Shown: positions 41,783-52,690 of the stretch, one piece after another
Position numbering within the stretch: position 1 is the stretch's first letter
Layout: every line of letters begins with the position of its first letter
Origin: Pseudeuparius sepicola
Lineage: Eukaryota > Arthropoda > Insecta > Coleoptera > Anthribidae
Direction: 5' to 3'
NCBI GenBank assembly: GCA_963920635.1
Contig: OY987307.1
Span: 14,771,735 to 14,835,734 of the forward strand
Length of the DNA: 64,000 bases
Translations under genes and position numbers: made by a program
The notes under the pieces: generated by a model
What the model saw: only the letters and a program-made list of their open reading frames with translations
Databases searched by the model: none
Told to the model about the DNA's origin: nothing

Positions 41783-41939
41783 GTTTGCTGCACTGATGCT
41801 CTTAGTTGAACCACACGCACCTATATAGCTATTCTTGGAGTGGGGGAGCTCTCCCACCACCAAAACCCTATGAGAGTTCTAAGCCAGACAAGTCTGACAG
41901 GTTTGGCTTAGAACTCTCTTTGTCTTACTACTTTCCTTC

Positions 41940-42450
41940 ATTCTTTTTTCCATATTTTTTTCATTTTAAAAAACTAAGCATCGTTTCTTGCGGAAAAGAA
42001 TAAGCTATTGATAGGAAACATTCCCAATGGCTGATTTTTTAAATCCAACATGGCGGCGATGTATAAAATTAGCCCTTTGTTTGAGCTAATTATTTTTGAA
42101 GGAAAAATGTCGGCATGAAGCAACCAATGTAAAAAGTTAGTAAAGTGGCCTTTCCTCTACATTTGTAGACCACTGCGAGAAAATTCGGTCCATCGGGGGC
42201 GGAGCTATACGCTATAATAGGAATCAATGTTATTCAGGAGTACCTACTGAAAATGGTTCCGTTCTTTTTCCCATATTTTTTTATGTACCAATCAATTTTA
42301 AAAAACGAGGTATCGTTGCTTGCGGAAAGGAATAATCTATTGACAAAACTTCACAATGGCCGATTTTTTAAATCCAACATGGCGGCAATTTAGCCATTTT
42401 TTGGGCTATTCTTTTTTATAAAGAACGTTGGCATGATTCAACCATATTAT
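41940..42450 (+). repeat. Diverged tandem repeat units right of the Polinton
   Basis: One full unit (41940-42246) and one partial (42290-42450) continue the repeat found at 24735-25021. Shared tracts: TTGCGGAAA, CCAACATGGCGGC, TCGGGGGCGGAGCTATACGC. The Polinton therefore sits inside a short tandem array. Confidence 0.8.
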
Positions 42451-42864
42451 ACATTACAATTATACGTTATAATTAATTATGTCATTTGTCAAAAAAAAAA
42501 TCCGCTGTAATCACCTCCTGTTGCCTAGAGCAAGTGAGAATATTTCCGGAAATTTTTTGCGTTGCTATGACAGCGAAGCTAAAAGCGAGTCTCTGATTGG
42601 TCAAAAAAGGTAGGTATGGAATTTTCAGACAAAGACCTCCGAAAAATGAACAAAGAACTACCAGCAAAGGCGAAAACTGAAAACATGCATGCTCCCAAGT
42701 GGCTCTCGTCACCGGTGAGCGCTTCCTGGGCGAGTACCAAACAAAACAGGGATGCAAAAACGCGAATGCCGAGCAAAGTAGATAAACCATTCCTTGCTTT
42801 TCTACTAACAACTTAAAATCGCCCTTGTGACAACGTCACAACACAACATTGATATTGACTACGT
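42451..42864. other. No gene recognised
   Basis: A - strand frame of about 109 codons covers 42482-42811 but is hydrophobic and Phe/Cys-rich without similarity I recognise, and a + strand frame overlaps it. Likely chance. Confidence 0.4.
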
Positions 42865-43248
42865 TTATAGTCTACCCAAGATACAGCGGCAGTAGATATA
42901 AACAAAGTCACATGACCGCCTTGCGATCGATTACCAGGGTCGGACTAATATGAGATTCCAAGTGGCATGTAATTCTCAACTAATTCTTTTAGAAGTTCTA
43001 AAATGTGTGTTTCTGCCTTTCGTGGATCTTTATAAATTTCCTTAAATTAAGTATCAAAATAAATTTACAGAATATACTGCTCGCAATCCGATCTAAAATA
43101 TGCAAAAAACTCGACTGAGGGAAGAGCCGGCCCTGCATTCTGCTTGCGTGAACACTTGACATTTTATGACGGCCAGGCCAATAAGAGAATAGGTCACGTG
43201 GTGGCCAATGTTTTGATCCACTGCCGCTGTATCTTAAATAGACTTTAA
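42865..43248. mobile_element. MITE-like element with ~55-bp imperfect TIRs
   Basis: TAGTCTACCCAAGATACAGCGGCAGTAGAT (split here as TAGTCTACCC and AAGATACAGCGGCAGT) at 42868-42898 is matched in inverse near 43218-43248 (ACTGCCGCTGTATCTT). About 380 bp, no coding sequence. Confidence 0.6.
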
Positions 43249-43859
43249 GTATCTCGTGACAACTCGATCGGATTGAATTGGATCCGATTGAGTTATGTCA
43301 ACTCTTTTATAATTCTACGTTTACATCATCAGTATTGAATCCTACGGTTTTCAATCTTCTCTAGGGACATTAAGTTATTATACTTATTCCACGGTAGGTC
43401 GGTGTACATCTGGCCAACTTCGGTTTGGAAATAGCGGCTCGACTTGAAATTTTAAATATGATTGAATTTTAATCTTCGGATCGAACGCGTTGAGATAAAC
43501 GTAGTCATTGTTTTTTTATTCAAAGAGAAAAATTTAAGTGACATTTATCTGTCACCTTAAAAAAACTGGGATTAGTTGGATGGAACTATAGTGGATGAAA
43601 GATTTCAAAATTCCAAAATTCACGATATAAAGATATGCCAAGAAACTCTTTAAAAACACGTAGGAAGTGGAGTGGCGTGGGTTTTGGAATAGGTACAGGA
43701 CGATATTATCCTAATGAAATAATCTTTTTTTTAAATGCTGCAGTAGCAATGATAAAACACGTTTTCAGAGATCTGCTATTTATACCAACTGCTTTCAAAT
43801 TGTTTACAGATTTATTTAGGTACCATTTAAAGTGAGAAAAAATCCATATGGAGAACGTA
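43249..43859. other. No gene recognised
   Basis: Contains GGATTGAATTGGATCCGATTG and a short frame at 43635-43835 without similarity. No repeats with partners inside the window. Confidence 0.4.
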
Positions 43860-44428
43860 CAGGGTGACCCATCCAAGCGGAAAAGGTGTGTTACAAGGAG
43901 ACAGGTTAACATAAAATCGTCATTCAAAAAATGAAATTGTAGTAAAATTTAAGGGAAATTCGATGGTGTACTCGGATTTTGTATACGGGGGTCGATTATC
44001 GCGAAAAAACATTTTTTGCAAAATAAAAATAATATTTTTTTACCTACGCAACCAGTAGAGAACCTTTAAACAGTATAGGTATTCCTGAATATTTAGTTGT
44101 TTTTTTTATTAAACCATTTAGGATTCCTTTTTCAATTCTGATTCCAACGATATATAATTAGACCTATTTATCTCCGAGATATTTATCAGAGAAGCTCCAT
44201 TAAACTAGATACATACTCTCATGGTCAGTGTCTGATGTACGATCTGAGTAGGCCAAACAATAACGCCAAATTTATGACAAATCAAGTCAGCCATGATAAT
44301 AAAACTGACAATCAAGTAGTCAGATTAGTCTAAAATTTTGTTTCTGAAGTGTATCATTTTTTGAATGACGATTTTATGTTAACCTGTCTCCTCGTAACGC
44401 ACTTTTTCCGCTTGGATGGGCCACCCTG
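43860..44428. mobile_element. TA-flanked MITE with ~75-bp TIRs
   Basis: Begins CAGGGTGACCCATCCAAG and ends in its near inverse CTTGGATGGGCCACCCTG. The TIR continues inward through AAGGAGACAGGTTAACATAA and GTCATTCAAAAAATGA. TA lies on both sides (43858-43859, 44429-44430). 569 bp, no coding capacity: a mariner-type non-autonomous element. Confidence 0.85.
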
Positions 44429-45357
44429 TACCGTCGCTTACAAAATGGAACGGATTGAATTTCATCAAATTTTGACACCCTATTTCAAGAAAACCGACAT
44501 TTTCAGATTATTCTCCACAGCCAAAAACACAGCAGTGCTAAATTTCAGATCAACAGCTTGACTGTTTTTGGAGATATTGCCATAAATAAATTTCAAAAAA
44601 GAACTAAAATGCCTTGTACCTCAAATTAATATTGAGATATGCATTTGCTCTATGTCCCATTATTAATGAGGCACCCTGAAATTAAAAAAACAAAGGCTTT
44701 TTGAATAGATAATCTACAGCGTATTACCAGTGCCGGACTGACCCATCTTGGCCCAGTGAGATTTTTTAAACAAGGGGACCCCCACATTAGACGAATGATG
44801 AAAATAGGTATTGCTCAAAAACTTTTTATCCCTAATTTTTTTATATCTCTTACTCTACCATATACCATATAATATATGTAGGTATAGGTAGCTACATGGA
44901 AACTTTGGATTGCTTTTTGAAAAGTAAACATATAATATAGTAAAAAGTTTAACAAAATAATAAATGAACAAGAAATTTAAAATAAACTCTAGAAACAGAC
45001 ACGGTAAATGTAGTAAATATAAGTATTTCTTTAAGCGTTCACTGAAATATTGTGAAGACTGACAATGGCTTGACATTTGACACTTTTTTAATCATTAAGC
45101 GGTTTCCAGGGGCACAAACACAATGAATTTTGTATTGTCGACTCTACTGCCACCTAAAAAGCAGGGTAGGGACTGCTGCATAGCCAGTCTTTCCAATTTT
45201 CAGTTAGTGCTTTATATAAGTTTAAGTCTAAACAATAAAATTAAAATAAAAAAAATAAAACATAAAAAATTGGAATTAAATTTTCTACACAATATCAATC
45301 ACATCTAAGTAGTAAGTACCTAGGGGCTAGGTAAGTACCTACCTACCTTTGCGTAAT

Positions 45358-46900
45358 CTAACCAACTAACATTTTTTTATATAAAGAACATTCTGAAGCC
45401 TGACGTAAGATAATTTTTTCAGGATCGATTAAACGCAATGTTTCTGCTTCCACGCTCATTAAAATAAAACTTTCCAGTAAGTGTTCTGACAAGATTGACC
45501 GAAGACGCGATTTAATTATTTTTAATTTGGAAAAGACGCGCTCACATGCTACTTGGGTACAAGATAAAGTTATAATATATTTATATGCAATAAATAGATT
45601 TTCATAAGTAGATACATGCATATTTAAATTTCTGATTAATTGAAAGCAGCAAGGAACACAGCCATGACAAGTTGCGGAAATATTATCGCCTTGTATACAA
45701 TATTTTGTTTTTATTTTTTCTAATTTATTATAAATTTCCGAAAAAAAAATTAATTATCGGTATAGTTCTTCGGGATCAACATTAATTTTATTTGAAACAT
45801 TTAATAATCTTTCTTTTTTACCCACAAGTCCAGATACTTTATCGAAATTTCTTGGATCAAGAAATGAAAATTCATGATAAATTTGTTCATTTGAGCTAAA
45901 CCTCTCTTGAATACTAATAACTGTTTGATTAATTACAGTTTTATAAACTTCAATTTCAAACTTCTTGTACTGGTCAGGCTCTACATGATCATCAGCTAGC
46001 TCTCCAGGCATTTGTTTCTTTCTAATTGTCCTTGTTTTTTTGGTAATTCGTCTTGTAAATCCAAGTCTGAATTTTAAAGCTGTTGCTTTAAGTATAGTAC
46101 GAATTCATCTGTTCGATTTTTAATATCAACAAAATTCTCATACTAAGTCTAAGCCTTCACATTGCAGATACTTAGAAGCTGGATTAAGGTACTGAAATAA
46201 TTCGAGAAAAATGAATGATATCAACAAAGTTTCATACTGATACAAATTGTTTAAAAGAGAATTGGCTTCTGAACAAGTCTTTGCATCGTAGCCTAAGTCA
46301 GTACCAATATATTTAAGTACTTGTAAAAGTGTGGAATAAAGTTCATTGTCATGATTATGTGCACTTCCGAATAAAGTTAATATGCTGTTATTCTTACTCC
46401 ACCATCTAGTCTCTTGAAGCACTGTTCCATGTGCTGATATCTTGTGTCGAATCTAATTGAACACTGAATTGTCCAGCGAGACGAATTTCTTCACTTATTA
46501 TATCTTTAATTTCTTGACCAATAAGTAATATTAGTTTGTTGATGGTAGACTTGCTAAGAAAAGTTACTAAATTTCCTCGGCCCCTGCTATCTGGGTTTTT
46601 CAGCTTCTTTTCCTTAGACTTGTGTGCAATTTCATGTACGTAATGTTTTAAAATATCATCGTACTTGGCCAATAATAAAATTAATTCCAAGAAATTTCCT
46701 CTTTGATCTACTTCATCGTCGATAAGAAAATAAGCACTCTCGTTTTCCCCTCTATAAGCTATACCCTGTTTCCCAATAAATAAAATAACATCAATTAAAC
46801 TTTTTTGTTGCGTAATATTTCCTCTGTCTTTTTATCTTGCATTTCTTTATTTATGTAATTTTCAATGTTTAGCCCTTTTCTTGCGAGAAAATAGGCATTA
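45358..46900 (-). pseudogene. hAT transposase, catalytic and dimerisation part
   Basis: Read on the - strand: NAYFLARKGLNIENYINKEM at about 46900-46840, RGNFLELILLLAKYDD near 46700, an RNase H-fold segment AGQFSVQLDST (46470-46440), then LQETRWWSKNNS, and at 45600-45400 the hAT C-terminal dimerisation block (SCTQVACERVFSKLKIIKSR). At least four frameshifts. The family cuts and pastes DNA with 8-bp duplications, as seen at the element ends. Confidence 0.85.
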
Positions 46901-46911
46901 ACGGCATCTAT

Positions 46912-49560
46912 ATAATAATAATAATAAATGGACTTTTATTAACCAAATAGATCATATTTTTACATACATTTAACCAATTTATAGAAAAAAAATGCACTAT
47001 TTGGTGGAGGCGAGGTTCAGTTCAAAGAACTGTTCTTACACCTAACCCCCAAAATTTTTTACTTATCCTAAGCATTATAATAATAGATAATGTACTATAA
47101 GCTATATACAAATCACAAGATATACAAAACAGTTCTAAATACAAAAGGTGATTCACATAATATATCAGTTTATATACAATAAGGCATCACTGGAGCTCAA
47201 ACAACCGCCCACGGATACGCTTCCTGAATGTGTTAACTCCAAACATTTTCGTTATTGACGGAATAGCATTGTAAATTTTAGCTATGTTATATAGACAAGA
47301 TCTTTTATAAAGATGAGTCTTATGAGGTGGGATGGTAAATAGCGACTTCCTTCTTATGTTTACGTTATGCACATCTGTTCTGAATCTTATTTTGTTGTAT
47401 AGGTATGGCGGACGTTTCGATACTATAATTTTATGGAAAAACACAGACATGTGTAAATGTCTACGATTGGACATGTTTAACCAAAAAATCTCCTTGAGCC
47501 TATGAGACACGTGTTCATATCTTTTAATCCCCAAAATAAGTCTGACACAACAATGCTGAATACGCTGTATCCTTCTCGAAGTTTCTAAGTCAATGCACGG
47601 GCCATATACTATGTCACAGAAAGAAAAATGAGATAACACAAGAGAGTCACATAACAGCTTGATGGAGGAACTGTCAAGAATATCTTTGTTGGAATATATA
47701 TTTTTTAAGTTTGCCATGGCTTTCCTTATGCAACCATTTATGTGACTTTTAAAACGCAATTCAGTGTCCATAAGCAGTCCAGGCACTCGCGGCGTTCCTT
47801 TGACTTTCCAAACATCATTACTGATGACTTTGCTGCGTTAATACGTAAACCATGATTTTTCGAGAGCCTTACTAAAGCCCGTAAAATGTAGTCAATAGTT
47901 TCGTTTGTAGAACGGACATCAGCTGGAAAAAAACGACTTACATAATTGAGTATCATCAGCATAGCAATGAACTTCGCATGTGCCCAAAGCTTGAAGGAAT
48001 TGACTTGTGTAGATGGAAAAAAGTAGAGGTCCCAAAACGGACCCCTGGGGTACTCCTCGATCCAACACTCTTTCGGATGAGATCTAGTTCTTTACTTTTA
48101 CAATTTGAATACGGTTAGACAAATAGCATTCGAAAAAATTTATAGTGTTTTCACTGAAACCAATATAATGCAAAATAGAGAGAAGAATAGAATGATTAAT
48201 GCAATCAAATGCTTTAGTATAATCAATTAGCATTAGAAGTGTAAGTTGATTATCATCTCTAGCTCTCAGAATATCATCAGTTATATTAGCCAAGGTAGTA
48301 CCACAACTAAAGTTCTTCCGAAAACCAGACTGTCTACTTGGCAGAATGTCAAAGGTATCTAAGTGATTGGAAAGTTGTGCAGAGATAACCTTTTCCAAAA
48401 CCTTGGACAGTGCAGGAAGGATGCTTATCGGGCGTAAGTGCTTACATTCTGTGGGCTGTGCAACCTTCGGCAGAGGTGAAACAATGGCCACTTTCCAGGA
48501 GTGGGGAAAGTAACTTTCCAACAGACAGGAATTTATTATATGAGTCATATGTGGAATTAAGTAAGGGCAACTGTGTTTTAGCTTTACGATATTAATCTGA
48601 TCACTACCGGAGGCGTTACTAGCAATGGAATGCAGTACATTAGAAAAGTCCTCAGGAGCGATTGAAGTAAAGGAGAGTAAATGCCCAATTTCATATTTAC
48701 GTTGTTGCTTATAAAAGTCTATGGTACCTTGTAAATTATTTTTTTGTCGAAGATAACTTTTCTTTTCGTGCTTAACTGCTTTGGTTGTTGAGTTTCTCAA
48801 TGCTTATAGTATGCGTAATGCTCTGACTGCAAGGAGCGGTTGTACTTGAGAAAGGCTTGATCACGGAGTTGTATCATTAATTTAATGTTATCGGTTAACC
48901 AGGGGGCTTTAGGTTTAGTAATGATTCTCATAGGAGCATGTCGTTCAAATACAGACAACAACAGTTGATGTATCTTATCATCGATATTTTTTACATGAAA
49001 GATTTGATCGAATGGTAATAATTTGAGATCTTCAATAAACACAGCACGATCAAAGTCCTTATAAACCCTAAATGTTTTAAATTCAGCCGTTTTCTTGTTT
49101 TTTATATCATTTAATATGCAGTATACAACCTCATGATCAGTGCGTAAGTCATGAACATTAAGAACACCACTATCCAAAATGTCTATGCTTCTTGAACAAA
49201 TGACAACGTCAAGCAGAGATGACCTATTAAGAGAGTGTCTCGCAGGCTCTTTGATCGGCTGGGTAAGCTCAATTACCTTCTAAAAGATCAGTAAAGCTTA
49301 AAACATCCTTATTTGGCAAATTTAACATGTATATATTAACGTCCCCCATACATACAATGTTATTAAAATTTGATAATAAGTTAAATAAAGTTTCCTCAAA
49401 GGACTCGAGATAATTCGCTACGCTATTACCTGGAGGCCGGTAAATAACTCCAATACAGTATTTAGTACGAGTCAATATAATTTGTACCCACAATTGCTGA
49501 AAACCCTCCGAAATACCTACTTGGACCTACTTCATAACGAAACTTAATTTTTATGTACAT
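46912..49560 (-). mobile_element. 5'-truncated non-LTR retrotransposon (CR1/Jockey-like) inside the hAT
   Basis: - strand element with part of an endonuclease, RT and C-terminal domain, ending in (TTA)n at 46912-46927. The flanks are the - strand sequences ATATGTGCCGT (49561-49571) and ATAGATGCCGT (46901-46911), an 11-bp target duplication with two mismatches, and the hAT protein reads on across it (HENSQCHM to DAVNAYF). The 5' end is cut within the endonuclease. Confidence 0.85.
47187..49493 (-). pseudogene. LINE ORF2 remnant: endonuclease, RT, C-terminal domain
   Basis: Endonuclease segment 49493-49269 (CIGVIYRPPGNS, GDVNIY). RT at 48800-48084 with HLRPISILPALSKVLEKVI, QSGFRKNFSCGT and TKAFDCINHSILL; the YADD-like catalytic block lies in the broken stretch before 47962. 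C-terminal region 47786-47187 with SHFSFCDIVYGP, RIQRIQHCCVRLILG and RLKEIFWLNMSNRR, typical of CR1-group and related arthropod LINEs. Frame breaks at about 49260, 48800, 48080 and 47760. Confidence 0.85.
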
Positions 49561-49571
49561 ACGGCACATAT

Positions 49572-50403
49572 GGCATTGTGAATTTTCATGAATATTTACT
49601 CGATCATAAATTACCTTAGAATTATTAACACTTGTTACAAAACTGGAGATTTTGTCCCTTGGAATATTCATACTGAATGCCATCCATTATGGAGCAAAAT
49701 ACTTTATTAAGATTGACTGAGTATGACAACTAGTTTAGTATCAAAGTTTCTCCATTTGGAAGTAATTTGTGATAGTGTTTATTACAGTTAAATGGTAATT
49801 TTAAAATTTTGCTATTGTCACCAGTGTTTGTAGTTGGTTGTATTGGATGATAAGATAAAAATTGTAATTTTTCTTTGATGGAAGTGTGAGAATTAGGTGC
49901 TATAAATTTGTTTACAAGCTCAAAATAAGGTAAGTTACCGAAATTTTCTGTTTTGCAACCTTCTTCTTCTTCTTCTCTTTCTTGGATATATTCTGTTTTG
50001 TCCTCTTCTTCTTCTTCTTCTGTTTCTTGGATATTTTCTGTTTTGTCCTCTTCTTCTGCTTCTAGTGTTCCATCTTCTGTTTTTGTTCCCGTCGTAAAGT
50101 CGGCAATGTCAATGTCACATGAATTTTGTGGACAGTTTTCAATTCTTCGGTTAAAGGTAATAATACAGGTATCGGTATCGCATCGTTTTTGGTTTGACTT
50201 TTCTCTGCATTTACTTCAGATTGAGTAGTTTGATTTAACGGTTCACAACGTTCACGTGATGTACTAGCTTGTGCTTGTAAGAAAATATTTTTTATGCTAG
50301 GTTGATTTTTTGAAGTCCCTGCTTGCAGCAACAATTTCTGCCGATTTTCTTGGCGTTTGTTACAACCAGATTTATGAATTCTCTTCTTATTATCGTTTTC
50401 CAT
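49572..50403 (-). pseudogene. hAT transposase, N-terminal part
   Basis: Starts at ATG 50403 with a basic head (KKRIHKSGCNKRQENRQK) found in ZMYM1-like hAT transposases; an acidic Glu-rich run (49960-50060) follows, then YHPIQPT and LSYSVNLNKVFCS with the TTF-type zinc-finger context, and DRVNIHENSQCHM just before the LINE. The Cys/His residues of the finger are partly readable. Two or more frameshifts. Confidence 0.75.
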
Positions 50404-51504
50404 TGTCTAAAACATCGAAAGAATAAGAATAACAATTGCAACACTAATAAGGATCTGGTATTTCATTGGCCGAGATCCTTTGCATTTTATAGGTAAGTAT
50501 TCAAAGTATAGAATGTAGGGTACTTACATTAAACTGTCTCCCAAGAGTTCCAAGTAAGTAAGAACAGTTTAGCGACAGCGTTCACCGGTTCAGCGTTCTA
50601 AACACAGATTATAGAGGTTTAGTTCTAACCTAACCTACCTCACATACTCAACATTTTAGAATTCGTTTGTTTGGGTAGGAAATAATAGAGGCCCTTGCGC
50701 CGGCGCAGCCGCCGCGCCTGCGCGTCCGGCGTGCTAACGCTCTCTGAAACCGTTCAGGGCAGGGGCCCCCAAGCGGTCTTTACAGGGGGGGGGCCGTGAG
50801 ATTTTTCTCACTATCTCACCTGTCCAGTCCGGCACTGCGTATCACAAGATTCGAGCAATGTTTTCGTTTTCAAAAGAAGGTGGTCGCGAGAGCAGGCGAG
50901 GCGATTTAGTTATTTACTGTAGATGTAACAACGAAATATGTTAGACGCTCAGTCTCCTTCCATTATTATTCTACAAAATTTTTTCAAAGACAGTGCTTTT
51001 TGGAATTTTACGTACAGAAATATTTACCTCCCACTATTTTATTTTTATTATTTTGAAATTTATGTTCCTAAAACATGGGTCCTAAAATGCATAATAAGAA
51101 AGTTACAGGGTGATAAATTATTATAGTTTGAAAAACATCTTTATCGCAATAACTTCTACAAAAGTTATGCAATTTAAATGAAACTTAGCGCAATTCTTTA
51201 TTCACTGAAGTGCAACAATTTTGTATAGAAACGATTTATTCCCATCGACCAGAGGCGGAGGGACGGGGTAGCACAATGGGTTTTATACTCATAACTTTTT
51301 TGAGATTATCTTTTTGGTCTCGCAGGTTTATCATTGTAGTGCATTTTTTTATTTTGAAATAAAAATGTACTCTTGCTTCATAATAATAAAATCAACAGTT
51401 TGCGTTGAAATCGGCAAAATGTGCCCCAAAACACCTTTTAACTCCAAAATTCGAAAAATAAAATTATCGCCTACCGCGATAAAATGTTTTACAGATGAAT
51501 TGTA

Positions 51505-51949
51505 CAGGGTGTTCCCGTATATTTTGACCCACCCCTAGAGCCTCTATTTTTTTCAAGTTCAAAAAAATTACTTAAATGAAAGTTGTAGGGTACCAAGGAG
51601 TATTGTCCCAAAAATAATTGATTGACAGGAATGCCTTTGCCTAAGTTGAAATGTTTTTCCATAGCAACCTTGATTAAATATAAAGATCGTATTTATCTGC
51701 AATTTGGAATATCATGCGAATGCTTAGAGCAAACATATAACATATTTATGTTGTTGGAATCGGAAAAATGCGTGCAATTCGAAAATCCACAAATATACAG
51801 GGTGTTCCATTAAAAAAAGTAAGTTTGTTTTATCTAGCAACAGATCCTAGCGGTTCAGAAAAAACCCTACAACTTTCATTTAAGTAATTTTTTTCTAATT
51901 CGAAAAATCTAGGCTCTAGGGGTGGGTCAAAATATACGGGAACACCCTG
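51505..51949. mobile_element. Inner MITE, TA-flanked
   Basis: CAGGGTGTTCCCGTATATTT at the left and its inverse at the right, TIR of about 95 bp reaching ACTTAAATGAAAGTTGTAGGG. TA at 51503-51504 and 51950-51951. No coding. Confidence 0.8.
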
Positions 51950-52416
51950 TACATTCAAAGTTAAGAAAAAATGACTAAGAAAAATATCACTGTTTTCAAT
52001 TTTTTGTCTCTTTAAATTGTACAATTATTTTGTAAAATTTGAAAGCGGTAGTTGAAAATTTTATTTTTCGAATTTTGGAGTTAACAGATGTTTTGGAGCA
52101 CATTTTGACGGTTGATTTTGTCGTTATGAAACAAGAGTATCCTTTTGTTGCAAAATAAAAAGATGCACTAAAATGATGAACCTGCGAGACCAAAAAGATA
52201 TCCTCAAAAAAGTTATGAGTAGAAAATCCATTATGCCACCCCGCCCCTCCGCCTCTGGTCTATGGGAATAAATCGTTTTTATACAAAATTATTGCACTTC
52301 AGTTACTAAAAAATTGTACCAAGTTTCATTTAAATTGCATAACTTCTGTAGAAGTTATTGCGATAAAGATGTTTTTCTAACTATCATCACCCTGTAACTT
52401 TCTTATTATGCATTTT

Positions 52417-52647
52417 ATTTAGTAGAGAAAGATTTCCTGGGTTTCTACCATTTATTGTAGGTTACGACAGTTTATAATCAACGACGTACGTTTCGGCCTT
52501 TTACTGGCCATCATCAGGTTAGTAAATCTGTTTTTATAAATATTATGTTTGTGTTTAACAATAATATTACATAAAAGACGTGGACAAATTAAAAATTCCT
52601 ATTTAGTGTTTACAAAGAGTTTCTACATGTTTTGACTTGACGAAAAA
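52417..52647 (-). mobile_element. 231-bp insertion with 12-bp TSD and a hammerhead motif
   Basis: ATTATGCATTTT occurs at 52405-52416 and 52648-52659 and is single in the opposite palindrome arm, so the unit between is an insertion with a 12-bp duplication. Long, variable duplications are made by target-primed retroelements, including Penelope-like elements (PLEs). No tRNA-like A/B boxes seen. It carries the - strand hammerhead motif at 52478-52522. Confidence 0.75.
52478..52522 (-). ncRNA. Hammerhead ribozyme motif 1
   Basis: On the - strand: CTGATGA (52517-52511), helix II GGCC/GGCC closing AGTAAAA (52509-52495), GAAA (52494-52491), a minimal helix III ACG-TA-CGT (52491-52484), H17 = C at 52483, then GTTG. 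Helix I pairs AAC just before the core with GTT just after the cleavage site, plus a wobble pair. Predicted cleavage is between 52483 and 52482. One extra U sits between the core A and helix II. Short helix III type-I hammerheads are known from Penelope-like elements. Confidence 0.7.
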
Positions 52648-52690
52648 ATTATGCATTTTAGGACCCATGTTTATAGGAAACTTTTTGTTC

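Larger units (their letters stand above)
25028..41932. mobile_element. Polinton/Maverick (adintovirus-like) element, complete termini
   Basis: The element is 16,905 bp. It starts AGTAGTAATACAAAG and ends with the inverse of AGTAGTAAGACAAAG, and is flanked by TTCCTT at 25022-25027 and 41933-41938; a 6-bp duplication and AG ends are the Polinton rule. TIRs are about 0.5 kb. It encodes penton-like and major capsid proteins, packaging ATPase, adenain-type protease, retrovirus-like integrase with chromodomain, phospholipase A2 and an IAP. No DNA polymerase B is present. The region 32.5-36.5 kb and 37.6-39.5 kb is mostly nested repeat sequence. Several genes show single frame breaks. Confidence 0.93.
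41372..41932 (-). repeat. Right TIR of the Polinton
   Basis: Inverted match to 25028-25533, with about 55 bp more net length. Ends at 41932, followed by TTCCTT. Confidence 0.92.
44728..50837 (-). mobile_element. hAT transposon (ZMYM1-like), split by a LINE
   Basis: Ends CAGTGCCGGACTG at 44728-44740 and its inverse at 50825-50837, the CAGTG start of hAT elements. The 8-bp flanks are CGTATTAC (44720-44727) and CGTATCAC (50838-50845), one mismatch. A - strand transposase remnant covers 50403-49572 and 46900-45358, with a LINE at 46912-49560 between. Without the LINE the element is about 3.45 kb. Confidence 0.9.
51060..52690. repeat. Large palindromic repeat with nested MITEs
   Basis: Arms of about 400 bp pair from ACATGGGTCCTAAAATGC (51074-51091) inward through CAGGGTGAT, GCGATAAAGATG-type and TTTTGGTCTCGCAGGTT-type tracts. 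A TA-flanked unit starts CAGGGTG at 51106 and ends CACCCTG at 52394. In its centre lies a second TA-flanked MITE (51505-51949, CAGGGTGTTCCCGTATATTT and inverse). The right arm is split by a 231-bp insertion at 52417-52647. Confidence 0.8.

Noticed and set aside
42482..42816. Overlapping frames of 66-109 codons on both strands
   Set aside because: No domain, signal or repeat context; composition looks like chance openness.
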